This document shows positions 53,501 through 63,751 of a stretch of 64,000 nt of DNA, in pieces. The stretch comes from Podarcis raffonei (Eukaryota > Chordata > Lepidosauria > Squamata > Lacertidae), in assembly GCF_027172205.1 (NCBI RefSeq), contig NC_070607.1:19072069-19136068 (forward strand), in the 5' to 3' direction. A model generated the notes under the pieces. That model did no database searches. It was not told the origin of the DNA and worked only from the letters and a program-made list of their open reading frames with translations. How positions within the stretch are numbered: the first letter of the stretch is position 1; each line of letters starts with the position of its first letter. The position numbers and the translations under genes were made by a program.

Positions 53501-54714
53501 CTACAAAGGCAAAACAAGACATGTCCCGTGAACGAAACAGGAACAAATGAGCAAGCTTGTGCCACCTTCTCCAAAGCCAGGCCCAAAACAATAGAAACCT
53601 CCTCCCTTAGTCTTCTGCACATACACTCAACATGGAGGAAGCGAGTTGCGGATATCTTCTCTTGCTACAAACCAAGCTATGGAAAGAAGCATCACAAATC
53701 TCTCCCAGTGCTTCCCCTTTCCATAACACGCAGTGTACAGTGATGTATGATGTTGCTTCTGCAAAGCCCAGCATGAATGTGAGAGACCATGGGTGGAATT
53801 CAAGGTTGTGCTAGTTGGTCATTCCACCAGTAAAAGCATTTCTGCTTGCCAGAAGAAATGGTCTCCCCTCTCGCATCCCTTTATGCTGTTCTGGGGCTTC
53901 TTCCAACCAGAGAAGATTTGGGGTAGGTGCAGAGGGAGGAGAGGGGGGAGCCCTGCTGCTCTAGTGGGAGTACTAGCGCACTGTGTGAGTTGAGTTCGGT
54001 CCCTTATCTCAGCCTACCAAGGTTTCACACATGAAAAGAATTGGAGGAGGGGAGGAATTGCTGGTAGACTACAAATAATGACTGGAATTCCATCCATGGT
54101 CTCTCACTTTCATGCAGAAGGAATGTCAGACATCAGGCACCCCTGAATTGAAACACCCACAATGGTTTGATGTGCATGGAAGATGTATTTAGAGTTATTA
54201 CTCTAGTTCAGGGGTAAGCAAACTTTTTCAGCAGGGGGCCGGTCCACTGTCCCTCAGACCTTGTGGGGGGCCGGACTATATTTTGAAAAAATAATAATGA
54301 ACGAATTCCTATGCCACACAAATAACCCAAAGACGAATTTTAAATAAAAGGACACATTCTACTCATGTAAAAACATGCTGAATCCCAGACCGTCTGCAGG
54401 CCGGATTTAGAAGGCTATTGGGCCAGATCGGGCCCCCGGGCCTTAGTTTGCTTACCCATGCTCTAGCTTATGTAGTGTGTCTGGAAACAAATGGAAAGTA
54501 TCTTTAGCTGCAAGCATGTGAGTTGGGCCTTTGAACAGGAAGCACTGTAGGAACTGGACCTATGCATCTATGCATCTGGGATGCATGTAACCATTCACAC
54601 ACAGAGGTGAAATACACATGCTCATAGACATTCCACAGAGAGACTATCCTCAGCCAAGTAAGTGTGAGAAGCAACCCTTAATTTATCCCATCTTCCCTTG
54701 GTACTCTTACTCAC
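53501..54714 (-). other. ATP6V1G3: ATP6V1G3 intron 2
   Basis: A 1214-bp GT-AG intron in phase 0, between Asn and Ile. Donor AAT|GTGAGT and a pyrimidine-rich acceptor. It hosts the hAT MITE at 54209-54460. The rest is unassigned. Confidence 0.9.
54209..54460 (+). mobile_element. hAT MITE, 252 bp, in ATP6V1G3 intron
   Basis: Inverted ends CAGGGGTAAGCAAACT and AGTTTGCTTACCCATG. The 8-bp duplication is CTCTAGTT / CTCTAGCT (54201-54208, 54461-54468). It lies in the intron, opposite to the gene's orientation by family convention. Confidence 0.93.
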
Positions 54715-54815
54715 ATTGGACTGCTTATGTCTGAAATCCTTTTCCCTTTGTAGCCTGTAGTGGTCAATCTCTGCTGTAGCTTCTTCTTTGGCTTGTTTCA
54801 GTCTCTTTCCCTTTC
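54715..54815 (-). CDS. ATP6V1G3: V-ATPase subunit G isoform 3, internal exon (exon 2)
   Basis: A 101-bp exon, phase 1 at its 5' side (two bases complete an Arg codon begun in exon 1), ending in phase 0. It encodes KGKRLKQAKEEATAEIDHYR then LQREKDFRHKQSN. This is the most conserved part of subunit G, a charged amphipathic helix that pairs with subunit E. It fits isoform 3 (KGKRLKQAKEEA) rather than isoforms 1 or 2 (KNRRLKQ or KARRLKQ, from memory). The acceptor is CTTTTCGTTTTCCCAG and the donor GTGAGT. Exon 1, with the start codon and a QSQGIQQLLQAEKRA-type segment, was searched for up to 64000 and not found. It is probably beyond the window, so this gene is partial here. Confidence 0.94.
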
Positions 54816-56154
54816 CTGGGAAAACGAAAAGGAGAGGTGATTCAGCTGGCATTACAGTACAGTACAAGTTAATATTATTTCTACATAGCCTTTCTTTCAT
54901 GCCTGGAAATCTCAAGCCTGCGGCTTAGAAAGGGCACAGAGAGCACCATCCTTGTATTCAAACACAGCGAACTTGCTGCCTGCCACCCCCTTCAGCTGAG
55001 CATTAGCCTCCCCTTGGACTAGAAGAAACTCTGCTGCGGGCTTGCATTCAGTATTTATAACCCTGCAAATAAACCTGTTAGGTTACCAACCACCCTGTGA
55101 AGAATGGATTCAATGGCCGGAGTTCAACGGGCAACACAACAGTTCTCCTACAAGTTATCTTTGCTCCCAGTGTAGAGATAAGGAATGAGATTCCCCACCC
55201 ACATTAGTTTATCAGGGCTGTTTCACAAAGCCTCCTGGTATTTCGTATCTGCATGACATGGGAGCAAGTCTCCAGCTCTCCTGCTCCTCTGCCTGGTGTG
55301 CACACGCCGACAACCCTGGGTTGCTAACTTTTGATTTCAAAAACACTGTTTCTCTTGGTGAAACTGGGATGGATATAGGGAGAAGACTGGGAAGAGAAGT
55401 GTTGGATGCTGATGGGGTAACTTGGCTTAGTGAGCGGGGAGAGTCTGTGGCAGAGAGAAGTCAAGAATCGGAGGCAGAAGCTGGTGAGTGAGAGGAAGGA
55501 GGCCAAGAGGTAGAGATGAGTTAGGCTGGTCAACAGTCATGGGTGTGTCCTCCCTCCTGCTATGGCAGGCTCCCCTCTCCCCGACTCCCAAAACCAGGCA
55601 AAGCATGAAACAGGAGGCACAAAAACAGGCTGCACACAGCTAGTAAAAGCTCGAAAACACAGCTCAGTATAAGCAAATCTTAAGTGAAGCTGGCTGGAGA
55701 TTTGACAGGTAACTGGCTCTAAAATGGACCATTTTTAGAAGGGGGAACCAAGGAGAGCATTTAGAGAATTTGATCCTTGCAGATCACATAGTGATTCTGT
55801 CCAGTGGCACCAATCCCTTAATTGGCATTTGTCTGTGGATATAATCTCTAGTTTATGTAAATAATAAGAGTTCCAATAACGCTGGGTGAAATAGCGATAA
55901 AAGAAAGGTACTTCTACAACACTTTCTCTGTCCATTGTTAGTACTACCATTCTTTATATGATTTAATATAAACACTCCGAGAAAATTTCTGGCTGTGATA
56001 AAAATGACAGTTTCCGTGCTATTCTGCTAAGTGGTATTTTTTTCCATGTTTCCCTTCCAGGCCCAACCTGCCTCTTTTGTCACTCAAAAAGTCCAAAATG
56101 GCTTTTCATTAATTAATTTAACGTGTCTCCAGATTGTATTACACCTGATCCTGT
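54816..56154. other. ATP6V1G3 intron 1 (expected), unassigned
   Basis: If exon 1 lies to the right, this and the following sequence are intronic. No repeats recognised. A 77-codon frame at 55258-55491 has no motif. Confidence 0.4.
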
Positions 56155-56212
56155 GACTCCAGGGATGATGGGATTTGTAGTCCAATAATGTCTGGAGGAG
56201 CACAGGTTCTCA
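56155..56212. mobile_element. hAT-like MITE fragment
   Basis: 'gggatgatgggatttgtagt', 'ccaataatgtctggagg', same group as 20240 and 51968. Confidence 0.55.
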
Positions 56213-56302
56213 GCGTGTTGAACTGTGTGACTCTTTCATCTTGAGGTCAGCTATTGAGGCAGCGAATAGTATCTTATTTCTTTTATTTATTTAAAGGGAG
56301 GA

Positions 56303-56305
<3 letters not shown>

Positions 56306-56350
<45 letters not shown>

Positions 56351-56351
56351 G
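56306..56351. repeat. (ATT)n microsatellite
   Basis: About fifteen uninterrupted ATT units. Confidence 0.97.
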
Positions 56352-57084
56352 AGTCTGCCTTTTTAACAATGTATATAAACTTCTGAGAGGAAGCACAATT
56401 GCGTCCATTGTCACTGAGCCTGTCTTCTTCCTCTCTTCTCCACCTGCTGCCTACAGGAAGGAAACTCGTATGGAGTTTACTGGGCATTTTGATTATGTGC
56501 TGACTCCATGATCAGGACCACTTTATTTACTAGCTCTCACATCAGCAACTCAAATGTTCCCAGGCTCCCTAACCGAAAAGGCACTGGGCACTGTCACAAT
56601 GCGTTCCTTGGTGCAACCGTTGATGACTCCCTATCATGCTTTCAGCTTCAAATCAAACATTTCTTCTCTCTCCCCCCCCCTCCCCAATTTCCAACAGCTA
56701 CAGCCAGAGAACAGATTTTAGTTGTCGCTGATGAGAAAAGACATTATTCTGCAAGATTTGCCATATTGATTTGCAGCCAGGAGCCTTTCAGTCAACACCA
56801 ACTGGATTCTATTTAATGCTGGCAGATTTCCAAGGTACTACAAAGATACAGTTCAGCCACTCGCTGAGTTGCAACATTTACATTTTATGGGGTTCCCCCC
56901 TCCCTTTTCTCAACACTTGCTAAATGCAAAGGTGGGTGGGAACATCAAAGGAGGTTTCTAGCACAAATATGCCGCCAACATGAAAGCGAAGGTAAAGTCG
57001 AGAATGGGCGGAACAAATCACGAAATGGAGGAGGGGAAAGTGACAGTCTTAGAGGTAATCTTTAGGGAACATTAAAAACAAGGC
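56352..57084. other. Unassigned stretch
   Basis: A 102-codon open frame (56508-56816) lacks any motif and splice context. No gene supported. Confidence 0.4.
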
Positions 57085-57166
57085 CACAATCCCATGCCCA
57101 CTTACCTGCAAACAAATTCCATTGAACTCAGTAGGACTTACTTCTAAAAAGGATTGCACTGTAAAT
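57085..57166. mobile_element. CAATCCTA-ended MITE
   Basis: 'ccacaatcccatgcccactta', 'ttccattgaactcagtagga', 'aaaaaggattgcactg'. Confidence 0.7.
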
Positions 57167-57183
57167 TTTGCAAAGACCCGGGT

Positions 57184-57500
57184 TACTACAGGACCGGCCC
57201 TACCGTTAGGCAAAATGAAGCACATGCTTCAGGCAACAGATGCTGGTGATGCAGTAGCAGCATTCCCAGGCCACCATTCCTCCTGGCCTCTCCAGACATT
57301 TCACTCTGTTGCCACGTTGCCCGTCCTGAGCCCCCTAATCTGGTTTGATGCCTCAGGTGTAGTGGAAGATGCTATTCCTCCACTGGTGTCGATGTAAGGT
57401 TCAACTGGTTCTGTGTGCCGAACTGGGGTGGGGGAGACCATCGTGTCCTTTATCTGAGGCAGCAAACTATCATGGGTCAGCCTCAGGTAAGTGCCCACAT
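57184..57500 (+). repeat. Dispersed repeat shared with 48300-48500
   Basis: Begins CAGGACCGGCCCTACC and follows the same block order as 48300-48500. The GGACCGGCCCT start suggests an hAT-type end like that at 43957. Confidence 0.62.
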
Positions 57501-57627
57501 TCCTGAGTGAATTGCATTTATTTGTTTACTTGGATCTGTAGGTTGAAATCTTAAAAATAAATCCTATGACTTTTTTGGAATCTGAGAGCATAGCGCTCAG
57601 GGATTCCTTTCATATTTTACTGGGATT

Positions 57628-57690
57628 TTATAATTTGTTGGAAGCCACCCAGAATAGCTGGGCTAACCCAGTCAGATGCGTGGCTATCTG
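57628..57690 (+). mobile_element. L2 3' terminus, short
   Basis: 'ttggaagccacccagaatag', 'ctgggctaacccagtcagat', then a tetranucleotide tract. Confidence 0.8.
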
Positions 57691-57715
57691 TCTGTATCTA
57701 TTATCTATATCTATC

Positions 57716-57758
<43 letters not shown>

Positions 57759-57800
57759 ATCTATCTATCTATCTATATCTGTCTATCAATCTATCATCTA
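57691..57800 (+). repeat. (CTAT)n microsatellite
   Basis: Interrupted CTAT/CTGT array that starts at the L2 3' end. Confidence 0.95.
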
Positions 57801-58689
57801 GTAAATGGACCTCTGGCTCCCTGGTGAGAGTTAACCATTTCCATGGCCTCTTCAGCAAAGGAGGGAAATCTGTGTTATGGAAAAATATGTCCATTTCAGT
57901 TTCTCATTTTTTCAATCTGAAATTCAGTTCTCCACATTTCTACATCAGTTGCGATTTTTTAAAAAAGTCTCCACGATTTATTTATTTTTGTGTAAAGTGA
58001 TTTTCACCAGTATAATGTGTTGATATATGCTACTCTTTGCTAATACACACAATTATATGTACATTTTACCCCAGTATATGCAATTTTGTACACATCACTT
58101 GACTGGAGACCTGCACGGCAAACTTCAGAGAAGTGTGAATTTCAAAGGATAGCTGTGTTTCGGTTTGCATATTATTTCTGATACTGCAAATCTGTTCACC
58201 TTCGAATGAGGACTAAATCGAATTTCTTCCCCCATCCCTAGTGGAGAGTTGGGTGCTCCATCTTACTGGGTAAGATCCCTTTAATAAAAGCTATATACTG
58301 AAAGCAGGGAGGGGAGAACCCATCCATTTGCAAAAGGCAGAGACATGCCCAGGACAGGACATAATAGCCAGGAGGGAAAACTGGATTGTTTACTAATATG
58401 AAGTTTGCTTCTGTGGGCTAAAAGTGATTGACAATTCATGGCAGCCTCTTGCATTCCTCTTAACATTAAGAGTAGCACAGATTGGGGATGGCAAGAGACA
58501 GAACATGTTCTACAAATCAGCCTTTCGGTGACTTGCTGAGTTTATGACTCCTAATAATTTAGTAATATGAAGTAATATTGCTTGGTTTTTGTGGATTGGT
58601 TTTTTTCCTTCAGTTTTTAGAATTCAAAACCCTTGCAGAATTGTACACATGCATGCAGGCTCCTCCAGTGTATGGCTTATGGCACAAAT
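57801..58689. other. Unassigned stretch
   Basis: 57880-58230 has 'tttctacatcagttgcgattttt', 'acatcacttgactgg'-type phrases seen near 44380-44420 and 38890-38990, a faint repeat. No gene. Confidence 0.4.
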
Positions 58690-58825
58690 AGACAATGGGC
58701 TGATCTTTCAGGGTTGTTGGACTCCAATGCCCATCAGCCAACACAGCCAATAGTCAGTGACGATAACTGTAGTCCAACAACAACAACTAGAAGGCACCAC
58801 ATTGGCTATTCCTGGCTTATAGGAT
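58690..58825. mobile_element. hAT-like palindromic MITE
   Basis: 'ttgttggactccaatgcccatc' and 'aactgtagtccaacaacaac' arms, ending 'caccacattggctattcctgg'. Same group as 51968. Confidence 0.68.
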
Positions 58826-59589
58826 GCAGTAGATGATTGGTTCCACCCTCACAGCCACCATTTTGTACCTCGTTGGTGGATCTTGGAGTTTAAGCAAAAA
58901 CACAAAGTTGATCCCATAAGTCAGTCCACTCATGGCACAGTCCTGCAGTTCATAAAAGGGGTGCAACATGACAGCAGCTAAGAGCTGTAGCAAGGTGGTT
59001 CCCACTTGCGTGGAGAGGCAAGCAAGCAAGTTCAAACCGCACAGCTCGCTTCACACAGGATGTGATGTTAAGGTGCAGTGCTGCACACATATCCTTGTAA
59101 TGTATCAGCTTAGAGGAGCAAGTCGCAGGTGGATGTTGAGAGCTGTTGTGGCTGAAGACTGTGAGCTATGAAGTCACTAGTTTGAATCTCACCTCAGCCC
59201 AAAGGATGTAAAGAAAGCCACTATTTTCTCAGTCATAGCTCGCAGGGCTACTCTAAGGAACTCCTCAGATAGTGTATCTTTTCATTGAAAATGTGACATG
59301 TGTCATTGAAAGTCTACTCAATATTGATCCAGAGTAGAACTCAAACGTATAGTTAACAGAATAAAAACTTAAACATGTTGCAGGATTCCCCTCAAAATAG
59401 ACCAGAGGCAATTAATATTTCTTCCAGCAGAGCTCTAGTGCTGCTGAAGGCAAATGAGCATAATGGTCACAAATCCGATACATTCAGGATTGGCACTGTC
59501 CACAAGAAATCCAGTTTAAAGCTGACTTAACTTAAACTTACAATAACTTCTAATAAGTCTAAAACTTATTTTAGACTTGCAACATGTAA
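58826..59589. other. Unassigned stretch
   Basis: No feature recognised. 59100-59200 has a vague tRNA-like run that lacks proper boxes. Confidence 0.4.
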
Positions 59590-59675
59590 ATCTTGTCATG
59601 CTGTAAGCTGCCTTGTCCATTGTTTTTAACTGTGGAAAGGCGGCATACAAATAAAAAATGAAATGAAATGAAACT
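59590..59675 (+). mobile_element. LINE 3' tail, old
   Basis: 'ctgtaagctgccttgtccat', 'aaaggcggcatacaaataaa', then (AATGA)n. Typical LINE 3' end; clade uncertain. Confidence 0.5.
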
Positions 59676-60117
59676 TAACACTATATACAGAACGCCACAC
59701 CAGAAGAAAAGAGATAGGAAGAGAAAGTGAAACCCAGGCTCCTTCTGGCCTTATTTTTATAGTAAGCATGATCTTGATGGAAAGAGATAACAGAACCAGT
59801 TTAAAGCAGCTGTACTCAGCTTCTCTGAAGGAATAACCCAAACACCACAAACCTTCTGCTTGTTTCCTTCACACAGAGAAGCTTCCAGAACTCTCTTGAA
59901 TTAATTAGAACAGGAAAGATCTCTACATATCAGACCAATACTTTCTGCACTAAGAAATGCAAACTGACGACATGAATTAAGTAGTGTATAATTAAAATGA
60001 AGCCCATGTGCCCCCACTCACATTCACCCCCTGTTTCTTGCAACTTTTATTTGCCTCCTGCTGTCAGAATTTAGGCTGTAAGCTCCCTAGGGTTTAGGGT
60101 GGCCAGTTGCATATCAC
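59676..60117. other. Unassigned stretch
   Basis: No feature recognised. Confidence 0.4.
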
Positions 60118-60300
60118 TTGCAACAGGGGTGCTAACTTAAATAAAATATGGGGGGGGGCAGGTAAGCCCCATCCCTAATGATCACATGATGCGATGCACA
60201 TGCACCATTTGAATGGCAATGCCCATCAACTTAGAAGGGATGGTCCCCTCAAATATTTTAGGGGGTGGGTGGGCAAAGGGACCTTGGCTCCTAGGAGTTG
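60118..60300. mobile_element. MITE shared with 39620-39810
   Basis: Inverted match to 39620-39810: 'caccatttgaatggcaatgcc', 'cctcaaatattttaggggg'. Bounded by 'gggtgctaac' and 'ttggctcctatg'. Confidence 0.65.
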
Positions 60301-60390
60301 GCTCCTATGACTTGCATATTGCATTTCATTCCTCTGGAAAGTAGGAGACGTGGCTATCCTGTCAGGGGGAAGGAGGGCCTTCATTTACTT

Positions 60391-60563
60391 GGCGCTATTT
60401 TTGTTTCTTCCTTTGCATTTGATGGGCATTTTGTTGTTGTTGCAGTTGTGCAGTCAATGTACACATGTACACATGTACATTGTATATGTACACATGTACA
60501 CATGCAGAACTGCAACAACAACAAAATGCCCGTCAAATGCAAAGGAAGAAACAACAATAGCAC
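60391..60563. repeat. Long hairpin with ~80-bp arms
   Basis: Left arm 'ggcgctatttttgtttcttc', 'ctttgcatttgatgggcatt', 'ttgttgttgttgcagtt', 'tgtacacatgtacaca'. The right arm is the near-perfect reverse complement ending 'aacaatagcacc'. The centre is TGTACATTGTATATGTACA-like. No loop of unique sequence. Could be a MITE or a miRNA-like hairpin. Confidence 0.93.
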
Positions 60564-60974
60564 CACAGAAAGAGCAAAAAGAAGAAATAGAAAGTAAAAC
60601 TTACTGGGGTGGGGGTGGGGAGATCGGGTCTACAGTACTGACTCATCCTGAAAGTGCTATGTGACTTTTTATCACCCCACTAGAAGTAAAATTTTCCATG
60701 TTATGGAAACCGAAGAGATAACAGAAGTCGGTACAGCTATCAAAAAGTCTCTCTCACACAAAAGGAGGATGAGGAGAGCATGAGGAAAAGAATCAAACTC
60801 AAGGCACCTATTCTTAAAATCACAAAGCTCCTTTAAGTACAAGCTTGGATGGAAAGACCAATGGAACTGGCCTCTCACAGAGGAGTCAGCCATGTGGACC
60901 TTGCTTCCTGTCTCCCCTTGTGCTGCCCATAAGCTCTATATATGCTCTTGGGAACACTGCAAACAGCTAATTAT
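60564..60974. other. Unassigned stretch
   Basis: No feature recognised. Confidence 0.4.
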
Positions 60975-61090
60975 AAAAGAATTCCTATTCCACCGTCTCA
61001 TAAAATACCAGGGCAGCATACAACAATAAAACATGAAAAGTAAACCATTAAAAATAGAACAAATAACCATCAAAATGACTGGCTACTCAT
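60975..61090 (-). mobile_element. LINE 3' end, old
   Basis: 'ccaccgtctcataaaatacca', 'gggcagcatacaacaataaaa', 'catgaaaagtaaaccattaa' fit a decayed LINE 3' end. Orientation is uncertain. Confidence 0.45.
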
Positions 61091-61485
61091 GAAGATTTTA
61101 AACAGTGACATAGACCTGTGGGCATAAAAATGTCATCAAGAGATGCCTGAAAGTGATTGAGGCTAGCTAGGCTTTTAATACAGGGGACAACTGTCTGCAC
61201 TGCTCCGGACAATATCAGTGATCAGGCTTGGATATAAAGGCTTGCTTGGGCAAGGCCAGATTAAGCCTTGTGGTATCTTAAAGACTAAATAATAATAATG
61301 GTACTTTGCAGACTACAAGGAATACTATGGGTTTACAAAGATCAGTAACTAATAATAAAACCTCAGAGTTTTAAAATCACCCATCTATTTTCCTTATCCA
61401 TGTCACCATTGTTGCTTTGCACAGAAGTCCAGCACAAACCTTAACATGCAACGCCTGTTCACATTATACTTCATCAAAGACTCTA
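61091..61485. other. Unassigned stretch
   Basis: No feature recognised. Confidence 0.4.
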
Positions 61486-61708
61486 CAGTGGTACCTTGGG
61501 TTAAGAACTTAATTTGTTCTGGGGGTCTGTTCTTAACCTGAAACTGTTCTTAACCTGAAGCACCACTTTGGCTAATGGGGCCTTCCGCGGCCGCTGCGCA
61601 ATTTCTGTTCTCATCCTGAAGCAAAGTTCTTAACCTGAGGTAATATTTCTGGAGTCTGTAACCTGAAGCGTATGTAACCTGAAGCATATGTAACCCGAGG
61701 TACCACTG
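61486..61708. mobile_element. Pogo/Tigger-like MITE
   Basis: Ends CAGTGGTACCTTGGGTTAAG and CCCGAGGTACCACTG, TA on both sides. Closest to the copy at 17770-18012. Confidence 0.91.
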
Positions 61709-62519
61709 TACTTCATTCACACAGAACACTGCAAATCACTTCCTGCTCCCAAACCTCCAAACTCTCTCCCCATGTATTAATTACGTTGTTTGTGGGGCGG
61801 GGTAGCAGGTGGGGAGAGATACCTCAGATAAACAAGGCTATACTATAGTAATTACAAATGAACATCGTTTCCTCTGACCTGACTGACCACTGTCACTGGG
61901 CCTGGGCAAACTGCAGAGATTCCATGGACCGGGAAATAAGAAATTATACTAAAAGGAAGGGAGAAAAGAGCTGCTCTTTAGGACAAAGGGATTCAATTCA
62001 CTCTACAGTTCTATGATACTATGATTTAAAACACTGAAAGGGGAAGAAACCAGGCTAGCTCATCTATCTGCACATTTTGCTTCCTAACTTTCTTAATAGG
62101 AGACTCCTAAACTTATGGTTGTTGTTTTTTAAAGGAAAGCTCAGAGTCTTGCCCGCTTTGGAGGCAGGGCACTGGTGTACCTGCTCCAGGTGCACCACTG
62201 ATAATCTGGACTTGGCTCAAGTGCTCCTTAAGATATCCCGATCCCAAGCTGTTTCAGCAGAGATCAGTTCCTGATCAAATGGAGAAAGTATACGCGCATA
62301 CAGTTTATATAAACAGCAGATTTAGGATCGATGCTTGGAGGCTGGCACAATTGCCTCCCGCCCACGTCAACTCTATGTACAACTGATGTTTAAAAACCAT
62401 CTAATATGACATGGGAGCACAAAGGAGGTGCAAGAAGAGCAGCAAAGACCCAAATCCCCTAATGAGAGCACACTCTTATGTGTTTTGGTTCGCCGATCCG
62501 CTCGCTGTGGATGCTGTGA
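61709..62519. other. Unassigned stretch
   Basis: No gene or clear repeat. The part after 62280 may belong to the LINE fragment that follows. Confidence 0.4.
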
Positions 62520-62740
62520 TCTTGGTGAACTCGTAAATGGGAAAGCACAATCTCTCGGCAGCATATATTGATTACAAGACAGCCTTTGATTCTCTGCAGC
62601 CTTCTTGGCTGCTTCAAATACTTAGAGGGTACAAAGTGAATCCTACTAGTATAGTCCTGCAATTGATGAAACAGAACATAAATATTGCCACGGGATTGCT
62701 ACCAGATTACTGGGGGTGAAACTGTGGCCGCTGCAGTTTC
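62520..62740 (+). mobile_element. Non-LTR LINE fragment, RT motif A region
   Basis: A frame with LSAAYIDYKTAFDSLQPSWL, LQILRGYKVNPTSIVLQLMK and QNINIATGLLPDYWG. AYIDYKTAFDS carries the first catalytic Asp of a reverse-transcriptase palm (usually YIDYKKAFDSV..SW). The clade differs from the L1, L2, CR1 and BovB copies here. Only ~60 codons remain. Confidence 0.7.
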
Positions 62741-62910
62741 AAGGTAATACATGACCAGTGTTTGGGGCTTGACAAAGGAATCTTCACGGTGCCCAGAATT
62801 TTTGGAAGGAAGGATGTGCTTTGAATATGCTGTAAATGTGTTTGCAGCCCAACAGTAGGCAGAGCCAATGACAAGCAGAGCCAGCTAATTCTGGTTTTAT
62901 CCTCATATTA

Positions 62911-63276
62911 CCGTATTTTTCGCCCCATAAGACGCACCTGACCATAAGTCGCACCTAGTTTTTAGAGGGGCAATGCAAGAAAAAAAAATTATTTAAAGGG
63001 AGTGCTGAGCAGAGCCTGGGATGCCCTTCTCCCTCCTCAGGGAAAAGCCCCCAAGAGCCACACACACACTCCGCGCAGCTCTTTAAAGGGAGTGCGGCTC
63101 TTGGGGGCCTTTCTGGGACGTGGGGGAAGGGACAGAGCTGTGCACCTCCTGCAAAAGCCAGGGATAGCCCCGCGAAGCCTTTGCAGGGCAGCCTGCATTT
63201 GCTCCATAAGACGCACACAAATTTCCCCTTACTTTTTAGGAGGGAAAAAGTAAGTCTTATAGAGCAAAAAATATGG
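62911..63276. mobile_element. CCGTATTTTTCGC-type MITE
   Basis: Ends CCGTATTTTTCGCCCCATAA and TTATAGAGCAAAAAATATGG, TA on both sides. Shorter than the other two copies. The interior has a near-palindromic 'ctccgcgcagctctttaaag' region. Confidence 0.87.
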
Positions 63277-63751
63277 TACTTTCGGTTGAGTTCTACAAAG
63301 GCAACACACACTAAGGAGGAGGGAGCTGACAGCCAGGGCCATTTCTCTGGACCGGATGTAAATAAAAAGAGAGGCAGGTGGTGCTGGCTGAGTTGAGGCT
63401 GAAGTTAGCAGGATACTGCCCCATCTGCCAAAACGGATCACCTTCCTTTTTATGTGTGCATGTATGCATGTGGATAGTTATTAAAAAGTTATTTTGTATC
63501 ATTAAAAAGTTATTTTGTATCATTATTCCACAATTGCTCCTATGCACCTATCTCAATATTATTACCAAGACCAGTTGCCCAATGTATCATTGAAGATTTC
63601 ACTTGTTCATTTTTTGTTTCCCATTCTAATAGCATCTTATATATTTTCGACAACACATTAACATTGCCTTCTATCAGGTTTCTCTCTAATTGGGAGGTTT
63701 GACTTGCAAAGCCCAATTTTTTATCTATTTAAAAAACTTCATCCTCTTAGC
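63277..63751. other. Unassigned stretch with 23-bp tandem
   Basis: Perfect tandem duplication of 'attaaaaagttattttgtatc' plus 'at' at about 63479-63524. No gene. Confidence 0.45.

Noticed and set aside
59090-59200. tRNA-like run before 'gaatctcacctcagccc'
   Set aside because: Box A cannot be matched and stems do not pair.
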